Origin: Aliterella atlantica CENA595
GTDB lineage: Bacteria > Cyanobacteriota > Cyanobacteriia > Cyanobacteriales > Chroococcidiopsidaceae
Reading direction: 5' to 3'
NCBI RefSeq assembly: GCF_000952155.1
Contig: NZ_JYON01000030.1
Coordinates: 1 to 58,924 of the forward strand
DNA: 58,924 nucleotides
Positions 1 to 9,113 of the stretch are shown piece by piece. The notes below the pieces were generated by a model. The model made no database searches, was not told where the DNA came from, and saw only the letters and a program-made list of their open reading frames with translations. Position 1 is the stretch's first letter, and each line of letters begins with the position of its first letter. The position numbers were made by a program, and so were the translations under genes.

Positions 1-162
1 CATCGACGGAGCAGAATAGTTCTTCTAAACTAAGCATAAGGCAGCCAGGTAGATTGATTAGTTGCTACTTTCAGACTACCTGTTTTGCCCCTTTTTTGGC
101 TCTTTCCTTATCCCGAACTGACGTTAAATGTAGCAGTAAGCGCTATCTACATAACTTGAGAC
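1..162. other. Left edge, no gene recognised
   Basis: This is the stretch downstream of the DUF4142 gene stop and up to the window edge. A short plus-strand open frame crosses it but has no recognisable domain and runs antisense into the DUF4142 gene. I see no tRNA, terminator or repeat here. Confidence 0.5.
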
Positions 163-903
163 TTAACGGGTTCTATCTTCAGATTCAGAGCGATCGCCTG
201 TTAGTTGTTCGGCTTGCTGCAAATGCTTTTGCACTACAGGTAAAGTTTTGCTAGCAAATGCTATAACATCGGGATTTTGACCGCGTTCTACTTGACGCTC
301 AAACAATTTTGCTTGTTCTTCGTGGCTTTTAACACCTGCTTCTTTCATGTATTCGCGATCGAATCTTGCCCCAGATAGCTGCGATAAGCGCTGTTTGAGT
401 TTCTCATTTTTTTTCCCAATAGTTTTAGGTAGATTTACTCCTTTTGCTTTTGCCAAAGCCATTAATTCGTTATTTGCTTTGGTATGTTCTTGAATCATGC
501 GCTGTGCATACTGTCTGACAGTGCTGCTAGATGCACGCTGAAGTGCTATTTGCCCATATTGAACTTCTGCCATTCCTCCTTGAGCCGCTTTTACCATAAA
601 CTCTCTATCAACTTGGCTTAAACTAGAGCGGTTGCCATTTGTTGGTACAGGTGTAGGTGTTACTTCAGGGCTAGGCGAAGTTGTAGGCGTTGGTGTCGGT
701 GTTACTTCGGGGCTAGGCGAAGTTGCAGGCGTTGGTGTCGGTGTTACTTCGGGGCTAGGCGAAGTTGCGGGCGCTGGTGTTGGTGTTACTTCGGGGCTAG
801 GCGAAGGTGTGGGCGCTGGTGATTGAGCTATTGAAGCGTACCCTAAAGACGTTGCTAATCCTACCGCTATAAAAGCAGTCATAACAATATTACGTTTGCT
901 CAT
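163..903 (-). CDS. Secreted DUF4142 protein with Pro-rich tandem repeat
   Basis: The protein has 246 residues. Residues 1-27 form a typical signal peptide (basic start, hydrophobic core, AxA-type cleavage region near SIAQ), so it is likely exported. Residues 34-89 are four near-perfect copies of a 14-residue Ser/Pro/Thr unit (SPSPEVTPTPxPxT). The rest, about residues 95-230, matches the DUF4142 family, a predicted four-helix ferritin-like domain, with the typical start VDREFMVKAAQGGMAEV and a helix of EHTKANNELMALA type. The biochemical role of DUF4142 is not established. The repeat probably acts as an extended linker between membrane or wall and the domain. The gene stands alone, and the next minus-strand gene upstream ends 425 bases away. 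Confidence 0.85.
   Translation of the reverse strand: MSKRNIVMTAFIAVGLATSLGYASIAQSPAPTPSPSPEVTPTPAPATSPSPEVTPTPTPATSPSPEVTPTPTPTTSPSPEVTPTPVPTNGNRSSLSQVDREFMVKAAQGGMAEVQYGQIALQRASSSTVRQYAQRMIQEHTKANNELMALAKAKGVNLPKTIGKKNEKLKQRLSQLSGARFDREYMKEAGVKSHEEQAKLFERQVERGQNPDVIAFASKTLPVVQKHLQQAEQLTGDRSESEDRTR
637..804 (-). repeat. Four tandem 42-bp coding repeats
   Basis: Four in-frame copies of a 42-bp unit encode SPSPEVTPTPxPxT in the DUF4142 protein. The copies differ at a few bases, mostly in the last third of the unit. Such arrays change copy number by slippage, so linker length may vary between strains. Confidence 0.9.
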
Positions 904-1328
904 TGATGACTTTACCTAAATTCGAGAACTTTTGTTCAATAGCTGGATGAGTTTTTGTCCGATCGCACTTGCTAACTAAATTAGCTATCGTTTTTAGAAG
1001 ACTAAATAAAGCATTCACCTATTGCAGATTGGAGGGAAATTACCAGCCTTGCAAAAAGCGGAGGTGAAAAATTTAATGGCGTTGATACTTTTACCTTTTA
1101 ACCTTCTCGATTAGCTACATAGCGCAGGTAGATTGCATAGACTTACTCTTCCTAATTTGCGATCGCCATAAGCACAGAAACTTCTATCTTTAGGTTAGTT
1201 TCGATACAAAATGCCAAAATTGTCGGGTGCGTTGCTACTTGTGCTTTGTTCTCAAGTGAGATCCGCAACAAAAAGCGCGATCGCCTAGTATGAGAAAAGC
1301 GATCGCGCATTTAGATAAATAATTTGAA
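904..1328. other. Intergenic region, 425 bp
   Basis: It lies between the DUF4142 gene start and the last gene of the phototaxis operon. It holds the operon terminator at 1270-1308 and presumably the DUF4142 promoter, for which I see no clear consensus boxes. Several HIP1 GCGATCGC sites are present. No small gene is supported. Confidence 0.5.
1270..1308 (-). terminator. Rho-independent terminator of the pix-like operon
   Basis: Read on the minus strand, a perfect 10-bp stem GCGCGATCGC / GCGATCGCGC (1299-1308 and 1275-1284) encloses a 14-base loop. Five T residues (1270-1274) follow. It lies 20 bases after the stop of the last CheW gene. The stem is built from two HIP1 octamers, a common terminator style in HIP1-rich genomes. 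Confidence 0.8.
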
Positions 1329-1829
1329 TTATTTATGCAGCATTTGCTCAGGATTGACCAAAAATATTGTTAATGGCGGTTCTTCTTTGGGTAGATAGCA
1401 AACGTGAGTTGCAATGCCTAAAATATCGCCGTTACGATAAGACTCAGGCAAAACTCGAATGCTAGATACAGGTAAATCCATCAAAACTGGAACTGATGAT
1501 ACGGGAATACCGTATAGTTCGCCATCTTTATTGTGGATAACTAGCAAATAACTTTTTTGTCCTGCTTCGTTGATGATGCTAGATTGAAACAACTGGCGAT
1601 GCAAGTCGATTACTGTAACTTCAAGATCGCCTACATGAGCAATGCCTACACCATTTAAGCCGCTGCCATAGACAGGAATTTGGTTCAAAACTTTGTGGAC
1701 GATCTCAATTGGTAAAGCTAGGTCAAAGTTACCAACAGTAAAAACAATCATTTTTACTGTTGTCGCACTATCTTGGCTTTGAGCTTGTTTTACGCTGCCA
1801 GATTTTGATTTGATTAAAGCGTTTTTCAT
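1329..1829 (-). CDS. CheW-like adaptor, last gene of the phototaxis operon
   Basis: The protein has 166 residues. About residues 25-160 form a CheW domain, recognisable from the pattern IVFTVGNFDLALPIE, the VTVIDLHRQLF strand-turn and the closing FLVNPEQML. The N-terminal 22 residues are polar and low in complexity. CheW proteins couple receptors to the CheA kinase in polar arrays. It is the second CheW of the operon (the other is at 12621-13181) and follows the CheA gene by 31 bases. The two are very different in sequence, so they may serve different receptors or dock at different sites. Role inferred from family and position. Confidence 0.8.
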   Translation of the reverse strand: MKNALIKSKSGSVKQAQSQDSATTVKMIVFTVGNFDLALPIEIVHKVLNQIPVYGSGLNGVGIAHVGDLEVTVIDLHRQLFQSSIINEAGQKSYLLVIHNKDGELYGIPVSSVPVLMDLPVSSIRVLPESYRNGDILGIATHVCYLPKEEPPLTIFLVNPEQMLHK

Positions 1830-1860
1830 AAATAGTATTGCCTCCCTCTAAGTGAGTTAA

Positions 1861-4800
1861 TTATCGTGCGCTTAGGGCAGGTGCTACCATTGGCTTTTCC
1901 TGCTTGATGATATTTGCTGTTGCTGCCAAAAATTCTTGTTCGATGTATGGCTTAGTAAAATAATCTGTAGCTCCTAATTGTTTAGCTAGCATCCGGTGCT
2001 TATCGCTGCTGCGAGAAGTAAGCATGACTACAGGAATTTTAGAAATTGTCGGCTCTTGACGGCGTTGGCTCAAAAATTCAAAGCCGTTCATGTTGGGCAT
2101 TTCCACATCGCATACTACTAAGTTAATCGTTGTAGAATTTTTTTGCAGTTGTTCGATCGCTTCTCTACCATCTCGCGCCTGCAATACTCGATAGCCTGCC
2201 TTTTCAAAGGTGAGCGCTAAAGTTTGTCTAAGGGTAATCGAATCATCTACAACTAAAACCGTTTGCGTCATGGTTTTTTGCGGTGGTAATGTTGGAGCAA
2301 CTAAAGTTAAGTTATCATCGCCAATAGCAGTAGGCTCATCAGCGCTACCAAGAGAAACTGAATGCTTGCTCTTGCTGCCCATAAAGGAGTCAAGCAGCGC
2401 TGGACCATCAATAACTGGGATTAAGCTGCCATCCCCAACAATAGTACAACCGTAAATATAACTAGGAGCCGCGATCGCCTCGCCCAAAGGTTTAATTACT
2501 AATTCTTGCTCCGTTACCAAGCGATCGATTTCTAAAGCGAGAATTTGCCCGTCTTGTTCTAGTAATAGCATCGGTGCAGCCCAATCGTCAGGAGACGGTA
2601 CAGCTACTAATGCTTGGCTGGGCATAGCTTCGGGGATAGGGCAAGCGTAGCTCAGTAATTCCGACAAGTGATAAGCAGGAGCAATGCGGTTTTGCCAGTG
2701 TAAAAATCTCTTACCACCCGATTTCTTGACTTGATCTGGTTGGGGAATCAAAATTTCTTTGATGCTGTCAGATGGCAGCGCAAAAGCTGTATTACCCACA
2801 AAACATACCAATAATTTAGCTAGAGTCAGCGTCAAGGGAATGCGGAGAGTAAAGCAAGTACCTTCTCCGGGTTCGGAAACAACGCTGACATTGCCTTTGA
2901 GCGATCTTAGCTGACTGCGGACTACATCTAGCCCCACACCGCGCCCAGATAGTTCGCTTACTTGGCTAGCAGTAGAAAACCCAGGCTCAAACATCAACTC
3001 TAATAAAGTAGAAGTAGAAGCTGAATCTGCTTTATCTTCCGATAATAAGCCCATTTCTACCGCGCGGCTGCGAATGCGGTCCAAATTCAAACCGCGACCA
3101 TCGTCTCTAACTTCAACAATTGTTTGACTGCCTTGGTGATAAGCTCTAACTTCAATTTGCCCGCGCTCGGCTTTTCCTTGTTCGATTCGGTCTTCTGGGC
3201 GTTCGATGCCGTGATCGAAGGAGTTGCGAATTAAGTGTAGCAAAGGATCGTAGAGTTTTTCTAAAGCTGCTTTATCAACTAATACTCCCGTACCGTTGAG
3301 TTTGAGGTCTACAGGCTTGTCATAAGATGTAGACAAGTCGCGCAACATTCGCGGGAAACGGTTGAGAACTTCACCAATCGGTAACATTCTCGCCCACATC
3401 AAGTCATCTCTTAGGTGGGAAAGCATTTGGCGTTGCTTGTCTACGCTTTGGCTCGATTGTCCGGCGAGCAGAACTACGTCTCCCACAGTTTCTTCTAGCT
3501 GCACGATTTCTTCAAATGTTTGTTGCAGCAAAGAGTGCAATTCGCCATAGCTGTCCATTTCTAAAGAGTCGAAGTCACCGTGACGGAAGGCTTCGTTGTT
3601 GCTAGGTAAGCTATGGCTAGGTTTATTCGTCCCACTATAACGTTCTGGAGATACCAGCATTCGGTCAGAAAGATTACGCAGTTGGTTGCCCATTTGCTGG
3701 AACTGAGAAAAGCGCCGCAATAGTTCTTGAACGGTAGTTTGAAGTTGGTCGTTTTGCAGCGACAAACTGTTACGGTTAATCGCCAGTTCGCCGACTAAGT
3801 TGTTCATCCGCTCTAGTCGCTCTAAATCCACCCTAACTGTGAGTTGCTGCTGGGGAGCATTAGCCGTAGGTATAGCTTTTGGCTCAATGCGTTGTGGTGC
3901 TCCTGGAGCTTTGCCAGGAGCGGGTTTAGCGGTATCTGCTTTTGGTTTGGCTTTTGTCGGTAAACTCGGTTTGGTGGGAACTATAGCTGCTGGTTTTTCA
4001 ATGGTAGGTAATGCTTCCTCCATTGGGGGAAGGTTATCAAATACCTGCTCGATTGATTGAACTAGCTCTTGAGAGTTTGTTTCTGGTTTGACATCTTCAA
4101 CTGCTGGAGGTGTTAAGAAGTCTGTAGCCAGGACATCGCCAAAAATATCATCTACAGATGCTCCCTGTGTTTCAACAGCATCGTCTGTAGTGGCGATATT
4201 GCTTTCTACAACAGGAGGAATTGAGACTACTGGTTCTGGAGTTATGGCAGGGGCGATCGCTTCTTCAATGCTGCTAGAGAAGCTGCCAAACATATCGTCT
4301 AAACTGAGCAATCCAGGATCTACTTCGCTACTTGCAAAGGTTGTTTCTACTGGCAGTGAAGCAATTTCTTCCAGGCTAAATCCAACAACTTCTGGGCTTG
4401 GTGGTGTTGGGGCAACTTCTGGTGTTGTTTCTATGCCCGACAAGTCGCCAAACATATCATCCAAAAACATCATGCCGTTGGCTTCGGCATCGCTAGCAGC
4501 ATGACCGTTAGTAGGTTCATCTGCAAGCATTTCCTCAATAGGTAGAAATTCCTGAATTGTTGTTACTTGCTGGAATGCCGTGTCTTGGTCTTGTTGTAAT
4601 TTAGTTGGTTGGCTTGACACACTGCCACTAGCAAAAGCGATTAGTTGAGCAGAAGGCGTACCTCCTGACGTGCGATCGCCTGCAACTACTGCTGCTTGTC
4701 CGGCGAGAAAATCATTGTATGCTACTTGGGTAATTTCTAAAGCTAGGTGAGGTTGGGCATCTAAAGCAGCTATAGCATGGCTGGCGATTTGTCCGAATCC

Positions 4801-5406
4801 TGGCAAGTTTAATAATTCTGCAAGTCCTGCAAATACTTCTGCCTGCGCTCTTAATTCGCCACCTACTTCAGCGCCTTGGGGGTGTGCTAAAACTTCTGCT
4901 AGGCGCTCCAAACCTTGAGCTACATCTACTTCAAATATAGATAAAGCAATATCTACGCCCAAATCGATGGAACTTGGCAGTTCGGCTGCTGCACCGATGT
5001 AATCGCCTAAATGTTCTTCAATTTGAGCAAACACAGGCTCGGCGTTGAGCATTGCCTGTTCGGGGTCAAAATAACCCGTATCAATTTGCTCCATCAAAGG
5101 TACGCGCAGGCAGTCATAAGCATTGAGAATTAAGCTTTCAATTTGCGGCGTAATTTCTAATTCTTCGTGGTGCAGGGCTTTAAAAATATCTTCTAAGCTA
5201 TGTGCCAAAGTTTTAATTGTATCGAGTCCGACACTAGCAGCTCCGCCTTTGATCGAGTGGGCGGCACGCATCATGTTGTGGACTTTGCCTATAGAGCGAT
5301 CGCTAGTCAGCGTTAGTAACTCGGATTCGATTAACTGCAATAGCTCTGGGGCTTCTTGAATAAAGAAGTGGTAGGCGTGATCGCGAATATCAGAATCAAT
5401 TGCCAT
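1861..5406 (-). CDS. pixL: CheA-type hybrid histidine kinase (PixL-like)
   Basis: A kinase that passes phosphate from MCP receptors to PatA/CheY-type regulators. Numbering is from an upstream in-frame ATG at 5466. I prefer the ATG at 5406 (residue 21) because MAIDSDIRDHAYHFF opens the HPt domain. Domains: HPt with phospho-His 70 (AAHSIKGGAASVG); a second helical HPt-like region about 165-265 without a clear His; an acidic and Pro-rich linker 290-540; dimerisation helices 545-700; ATPase with N box 748-753, G1 DDGRG 788-792 and G2 GRGVGLD 841-847; CheW domain about 880-1025; receiver 1068-1185 with phospho-Asp 1120. No P2 domain is recognisable. The linker holds three copies of DD(M/I)FG. The position after two MCPs equals that of pixL in Synechocystis. 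Confidence 0.88.
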   Translation of the reverse strand: MAIDSDIRDHAYHFFIQEAPELLQLIESELLTLTSDRSIGKVHNMMRAAHSIKGGAASVGLDTIKTLAHSLEDIFKALHHEELEITPQIESLILNAYDCLRVPLMEQIDTGYFDPEQAMLNAEPVFAQIEEHLGDYIGAAAELPSSIDLGVDIALSIFEVDVAQGLERLAEVLAHPQGAEVGGELRAQAEVFAGLAELLNLPGFGQIASHAIAALDAQPHLALEITQVAYNDFLAGQAAVVAGDRTSGGTPSAQLIAFASGSVSSQPTKLQQDQDTAFQQVTTIQEFLPIEEMLADEPTNGHAASDAEANGMMFLDDMFGDLSGIETTPEVAPTPPSPEVVGFSLEEIASLPVETTFASSEVDPGLLSLDDMFGSFSSSIEEAIAPAITPEPVVSIPPVVESNIATTDDAVETQGASVDDIFGDVLATDFLTPPAVEDVKPETNSQELVQSIEQVFDNLPPMEEALPTIEKPAAIVPTKPSLPTKAKPKADTAKPAPGKAPGAPQRIEPKAIPTANAPQQQLTVRVDLERLERMNNLVGELAINRNSLSLQNDQLQTTVQELLRRFSQFQQMGNQLRNLSDRMLVSPERYSGTNKPSHSLPSNNEAFRHGDFDSLEMDSYGELHSLLQQTFEEIVQLEETVGDVVLLAGQSSQSVDKQRQMLSHLRDDLMWARMLPIGEVLNRFPRMLRDLSTSYDKPVDLKLNGTGVLVDKAALEKLYDPLLHLIRNSFDHGIERPEDRIEQGKAERGQIEVRAYHQGSQTIVEVRDDGRGLNLDRIRSRAVEMGLLSEDKADSASTSTLLELMFEPGFSTASQVSELSGRGVGLDVVRSQLRSLKGNVSVVSEPGEGTCFTLRIPLTLTLAKLLVCFVGNTAFALPSDSIKEILIPQPDQVKKSGGKRFLHWQNRIAPAYHLSELLSYACPIPEAMPSQALVAVPSPDDWAAPMLLLEQDGQILALEIDRLVTEQELVIKPLGEAIAAPSYIYGCTIVGDGSLIPVIDGPALLDSFMGSKSKHSVSLGSADEPTAIGDDNLTLVAPTLPPQKTMTQTVLVVDDSITLRQTLALTFEKAGYRVLQARDGREAIEQLQKNSTTINLVVCDVEMPNMNGFEFLSQRRQEPTISKIPVVMLTSRSSDKHRMLAKQLGATDYFTKPYIEQEFLAATANIIKQEKPMVAPALSAR

Positions 5407-5499
5407 GTTTAAATACCAGTTTTTATAAATATTGAGTCTTGATGGTTGGGTATTGATAGATAACAAACAACGTTGTTATACATACAATACCCACAATCT

Positions 5500-8400
5500 T
5501 TAGTTGACTTTAAATTGACCGACACTTGCTTGCAATTCTTGAGCTACTGCTTGCAGTTCTTTAAATGATGCGGATACAGATGTGACTTCAGTAGATGTTT
5601 TATCAGCGATCGCAGCTACACCAGACATTTTGGATGTCACCGATTCTGAGGCTTGCGACTGAATGGCAGCAGCTTGGGCGATCGCGGCTACTAAGCTACC
5701 GATTTCGCTACTAACTGCGGTAATTTTGTTCAAGCTTTGGCGAGTTTCGTCTACGAGGCGCGTACCTGCGGCTACTTGCTCTGTACCTGCTTCCATCGCT
5801 GCTACTACTTCGTTGGTTTCTGTTTGAATGTCTTTTACCAAGGCTTCGATGTCGCTGGTAGCATCTGCTGACTGGCGGGCTAAAGCTCGCACTTCATCTG
5901 CTAGTACGGCAAAACCTCTACCCTCTTCACCTGCTCTAGCTGCTTCAATGGATGCTTTGAGCGCTAACAAGTTTGTTTGTGCCGCGAATCTACCAATTAG
6001 GTTTACTACCTTGGAAATCTTTTGCGATGATTCACCTAATAGTTTTACTTTTTTGGATGTTTCTGTTACCGTCTCGCGGATGGCGATAATCCCATCTACT
6101 GTACGGTTCATGGCTGCGTCTCCAGCTTGTACTGTTGCATTTGCTTGTTGTACTGCTGCTTCGGCTTGCGAAGCGTTGGCGACTACTACGCGAATAGAGT
6201 TGGACATCTGCTGTACTTGCTCCAGCGCCGCAGCAATTTCTTGGGTTTGGCGCAAGGCTTCAACAGATAGTCCTTGTACTGAGCTTTCGTTACTGGTAGT
6301 AGTTGCTGCTACTTGAATTGCTGCTTGTTGTACTTGACCTACAATCTTACGCAAACTACCAATTGTCGAGTTATAAGAATCTGCTACCGTACCAATTTCA
6401 TCTTCTGTTACTGTTGCTCTGATTGTTAAGTCTCCTTTACTGAGTGGATCTACTTCTGTAAGTAGTGTTAAGGCTCGTTTTTGTAAGAATTCTTTCGCTG
6501 CTTTTTGCTGTTCGAGTAAGTTGGCGCGGTCAAGAGCAAAGCCGACTTGTGTTGCTAGCTGCGAGAACAAGTCAATGTCTGCTTGCTCCCAGTTGCGCGG
6601 TGCAGAGCATTGGTGAGCAATCAATAAGCCGAGCAATTTACCGCCTTGTAAAATTGGCGCTACTAAGTTGGCTTGGACGGCAAAGGTGGATAGTTGTTTG
6701 ATGTGGCACTCAGTCAAGCCTGCTTTGTAGATGTTGTTAGTAGCCTGGACGCGACCTGCACGATATCGTTCTACATATCGGTCGGCAAAACAAGGATCGT
6801 CAATTTTTGCTCCTAATGCTTTCGGGAAGCCTACACCTACTGATTCGGCTGTTACTGTACCTTGCCACTTATCATTGAAACTGTAAATGACTACGCGATC
6901 GCTGTTTAAGGCGCTGCGAATTTCAGTTACAGCAGTAGCAAATATGTTTTCAGCTTGAGTCGCTTGAGCTAGTTTTACTGTAATATCTTTAACCAAACTA
7001 GCGCGTTCGGCTAAGGCTTGCGTTTGCTCTAAAGAAGTTATGCGGTCTAGAATTAGTCCTAACTGGGCTGAAGTTTGAGTGAGAAAATCAATTTCGTTCT
7101 GCTGCCATTGATGGGGTGCGGCGCAGTGATGAGCAATCAACAAGCCGTATAATTCCTCTCCTTCAACAATTGGCGTAACTAAGTTGGCTTGAATTTGCAA
7201 CCTGTCCATTAGTTGCAAATGTTCGGGATGGAAACCTGCGGCGTAAACGTTATCAGTTGGTACGACCCGACCTTTTTTGTATGCTTCTATTAGTTTTTGA
7301 CTGATACAAGCATCCTCGATTTTATTGTTGAGAGCGCGAGGAAAACCAGGCAATACAGATTCAGCTAAAATGTAGCCGCTCCAATCAGGGTTGAAGCGAT
7401 AGATAACTACGCGGTCTGCTTGCAGAATTTCTCTAGCACCAGCAAGAGCTTGGTTGAAGACAGCTTGTAAATCGTTACTGCGAGAGGTAGCAATTTTTGT
7501 AAAAAACCTTGCCCGTTCTGCTTCTTGATGGCGTGCTTCTAGGTCAGATTCAAGATTGCTTGCCATCTGGTTCAATTCTTGAGAAAGTACGCCAATTTCA
7601 TCTTGACGCTCGGTTAGCTCTAAGCGCAATCCTTGTTCTCCAGCCCCGACTTTTTGGGCAAAACCTGAGATCCGGCGCAAGGGGCGAGAGAAAGAGTTAG
7701 CGATAGGAATAGATACTAGACCAATTAAAACTAAGATGCCGCCGCCAATAGTATATGCAGTTAATTGCTGTTGACTCAAGCCCTGTTCTACCTCTGCTAA
7801 AGACTGACCGATATAAGCAATCCCTACTGGCTTTGCTTGAGTTGGGTTTAGTTCCTTTTGATGGTCGTAAAGGGGACTATAAAACGTCAAATACTTCTGC
7901 CCAATAATATTTGTCTGACCGCTAAAATCTTTCCCTTGCTTGAGGACAACATCTGCTACTTCGCGGGCAACTCGCGTTCCTACTGCCCTAGTTTGACCGT
8001 CGCTATAAGGAACGTTTGTGGCTACCCGCCAATCCTGAGCAAATACAGTAGCAGTAGGTACGTTATAGCTTTGGGAAAATTTGTCTGTTAAAGCATAGTT
8101 ACGGTTTTGCAATGCTCCAACAATTACAGTTCCTACTAATTTATTGTTAATTTTAACCGGATGAACAGCCATGCTAACTAAGCCCATCTTCCCGCCGTCG
8201 ATGTCGTAGGTTCCTTGAGGCGAAGGCTGTTTGGCTTGTGGTATGTTGTTAATAGGCTGCGATCGCACACCAATTTCAGCTTGTGATGCTAAACCCAAAC
8301 GTTGGAGCGAGTCTGTTTTCAATAACTCCATACCACTCAAGGGGCGATTTGCTGTTAGAGCATTTTTGACAATTGGAATATTGCTTAAATTAATTCCTGT

Positions 8401-9027
8401 TGGTATAGATACTTGACGATATTTTGGCTCGGCTGCGGCATTTTTTCCTGGCAGCGCGGGACTTTGAGAAAAGTCATCTGCTAAAATTTGGATGTCTTGA
8501 GCAATTGTTCTACCTTGAGCATCAGTAATAATTTGAAAGCTTTTATTGGTCTCTGGATCTGCTCCATTCTCGATGATGAGGAAATTTTGGAGATAGGTGC
8601 GACGGGCTGCTACTGCTTGAGGATTGCTCAAATCGATGTCGCTAGCTTGTACTAGACTAGCTAAGTTTTTTGCTTGGGCTTCACTCTCTACCTGCGTCCA
8701 AAGGACGTACTCCTGTGTAAACGCTCTGCCGTCTTTTTGCAAGGCTGCTTTGATTGTATTTAATTCGCGGTTGTGGTTAAGATTTACTAGGCTTTGAGTA
8801 ACAGCAACTACAGGCAGGGCAGCACTTGCCATCAGCAAAATAGTGAGTTTTGTTTGGAAGTTTAAGTTGCTCCAAGGTTGAGTTAGGCGTTGCCAAATAC
8901 TACGAGAAGACTGAGAACTCTGCGGTGAAGATGTTTTTTTTACTAAGGGTTCGGTATTTGAAGCTGATGCCTGGTTACTGTTCTGGTTACTGTTATTGAG
9001 AGATTTGGGAAAACGCTGCTCTAACAT
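5500..9027 (-). CDS. pixJ2: Methyl-accepting phototaxis receptor with cyanobacteriochrome GAF (second copy)
   Basis: A 1175-residue transducer. Membrane segments at about 61-78 and 425-444 flank a large Cache-like periplasmic domain, followed by HAMP (445-500), GAF1 (510-665), GAF2 (690-840), a second HAMP-like segment (855-905) and the MCP signalling domain (905-1170). GAF2 has the DXCF motif (D744-C746-F747) and the canonical bilin Cys774-His775, exactly 28 residues apart as in PixJ. This predicts a phycoviolobilin-type blue/green photoreceptor. GAF1 has Glu602 where the bilin cysteine should be, so it probably binds no chromophore. At the hairpin tip the usual Asn of LALNA is Lys1024. The symbol reflects position: in Synechocystis pixJ2 lacks such GAFs, so orthology is uncertain. 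Confidence 0.88.
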   Translation of the reverse strand: MLEQRFPKSLNNSNQNSNQASASNTEPLVKKTSSPQSSQSSRSIWQRLTQPWSNLNFQTKLTILLMASAALPVVAVTQSLVNLNHNRELNTIKAALQKDGRAFTQEYVLWTQVESEAQAKNLASLVQASDIDLSNPQAVAARRTYLQNFLIIENGADPETNKSFQIITDAQGRTIAQDIQILADDFSQSPALPGKNAAAEPKYRQVSIPTGINLSNIPIVKNALTANRPLSGMELLKTDSLQRLGLASQAEIGVRSQPINNIPQAKQPSPQGTYDIDGGKMGLVSMAVHPVKINNKLVGTVIVGALQNRNYALTDKFSQSYNVPTATVFAQDWRVATNVPYSDGQTRAVGTRVAREVADVVLKQGKDFSGQTNIIGQKYLTFYSPLYDHQKELNPTQAKPVGIAYIGQSLAEVEQGLSQQQLTAYTIGGGILVLIGLVSIPIANSFSRPLRRISGFAQKVGAGEQGLRLELTERQDEIGVLSQELNQMASNLESDLEARHQEAERARFFTKIATSRSNDLQAVFNQALAGAREILQADRVVIYRFNPDWSGYILAESVLPGFPRALNNKIEDACISQKLIEAYKKGRVVPTDNVYAAGFHPEHLQLMDRLQIQANLVTPIVEGEELYGLLIAHHCAAPHQWQQNEIDFLTQTSAQLGLILDRITSLEQTQALAERASLVKDITVKLAQATQAENIFATAVTEIRSALNSDRVVIYSFNDKWQGTVTAESVGVGFPKALGAKIDDPCFADRYVERYRAGRVQATNNIYKAGLTECHIKQLSTFAVQANLVAPILQGGKLLGLLIAHQCSAPRNWEQADIDLFSQLATQVGFALDRANLLEQQKAAKEFLQKRALTLLTEVDPLSKGDLTIRATVTEDEIGTVADSYNSTIGSLRKIVGQVQQAAIQVAATTTSNESSVQGLSVEALRQTQEIAAALEQVQQMSNSIRVVVANASQAEAAVQQANATVQAGDAAMNRTVDGIIAIRETVTETSKKVKLLGESSQKISKVVNLIGRFAAQTNLLALKASIEAARAGEEGRGFAVLADEVRALARQSADATSDIEALVKDIQTETNEVVAAMEAGTEQVAAGTRLVDETRQSLNKITAVSSEIGSLVAAIAQAAAIQSQASESVTSKMSGVAAIADKTSTEVTSVSASFKELQAVAQELQASVGQFKVN

Positions 9028-9113
9028 AGCGGTTGCTCTAATTTTTTATGTAAAAGAAATAAGGAAATAATCTGAGGAGGAGCTTTAGTCCTCCTCACTT
9101 AATCGATCGCTTG

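Noticed and set aside
632..826. Gly/Val-rich plus-strand frame opposite the DUF4142 repeat
   Set aside because: It is the antisense reading of the 42-bp tandem repeat, which stays open on both strands because of its composition.
4088..4504. Long plus-strand frame of 138 codons inside the CheA gene
   Set aside because: Antisense to the low-complexity linker of the kinase, low-complexity Ser/Thr-rich translation, no start signal.
5828..6316. 162-codon plus-strand frame inside the second MCP gene
   Set aside because: Antisense shadow of the Ala-rich signalling domain. A similar shadow occurs in the other MCP at 9625-9951, as expected from their similarity.
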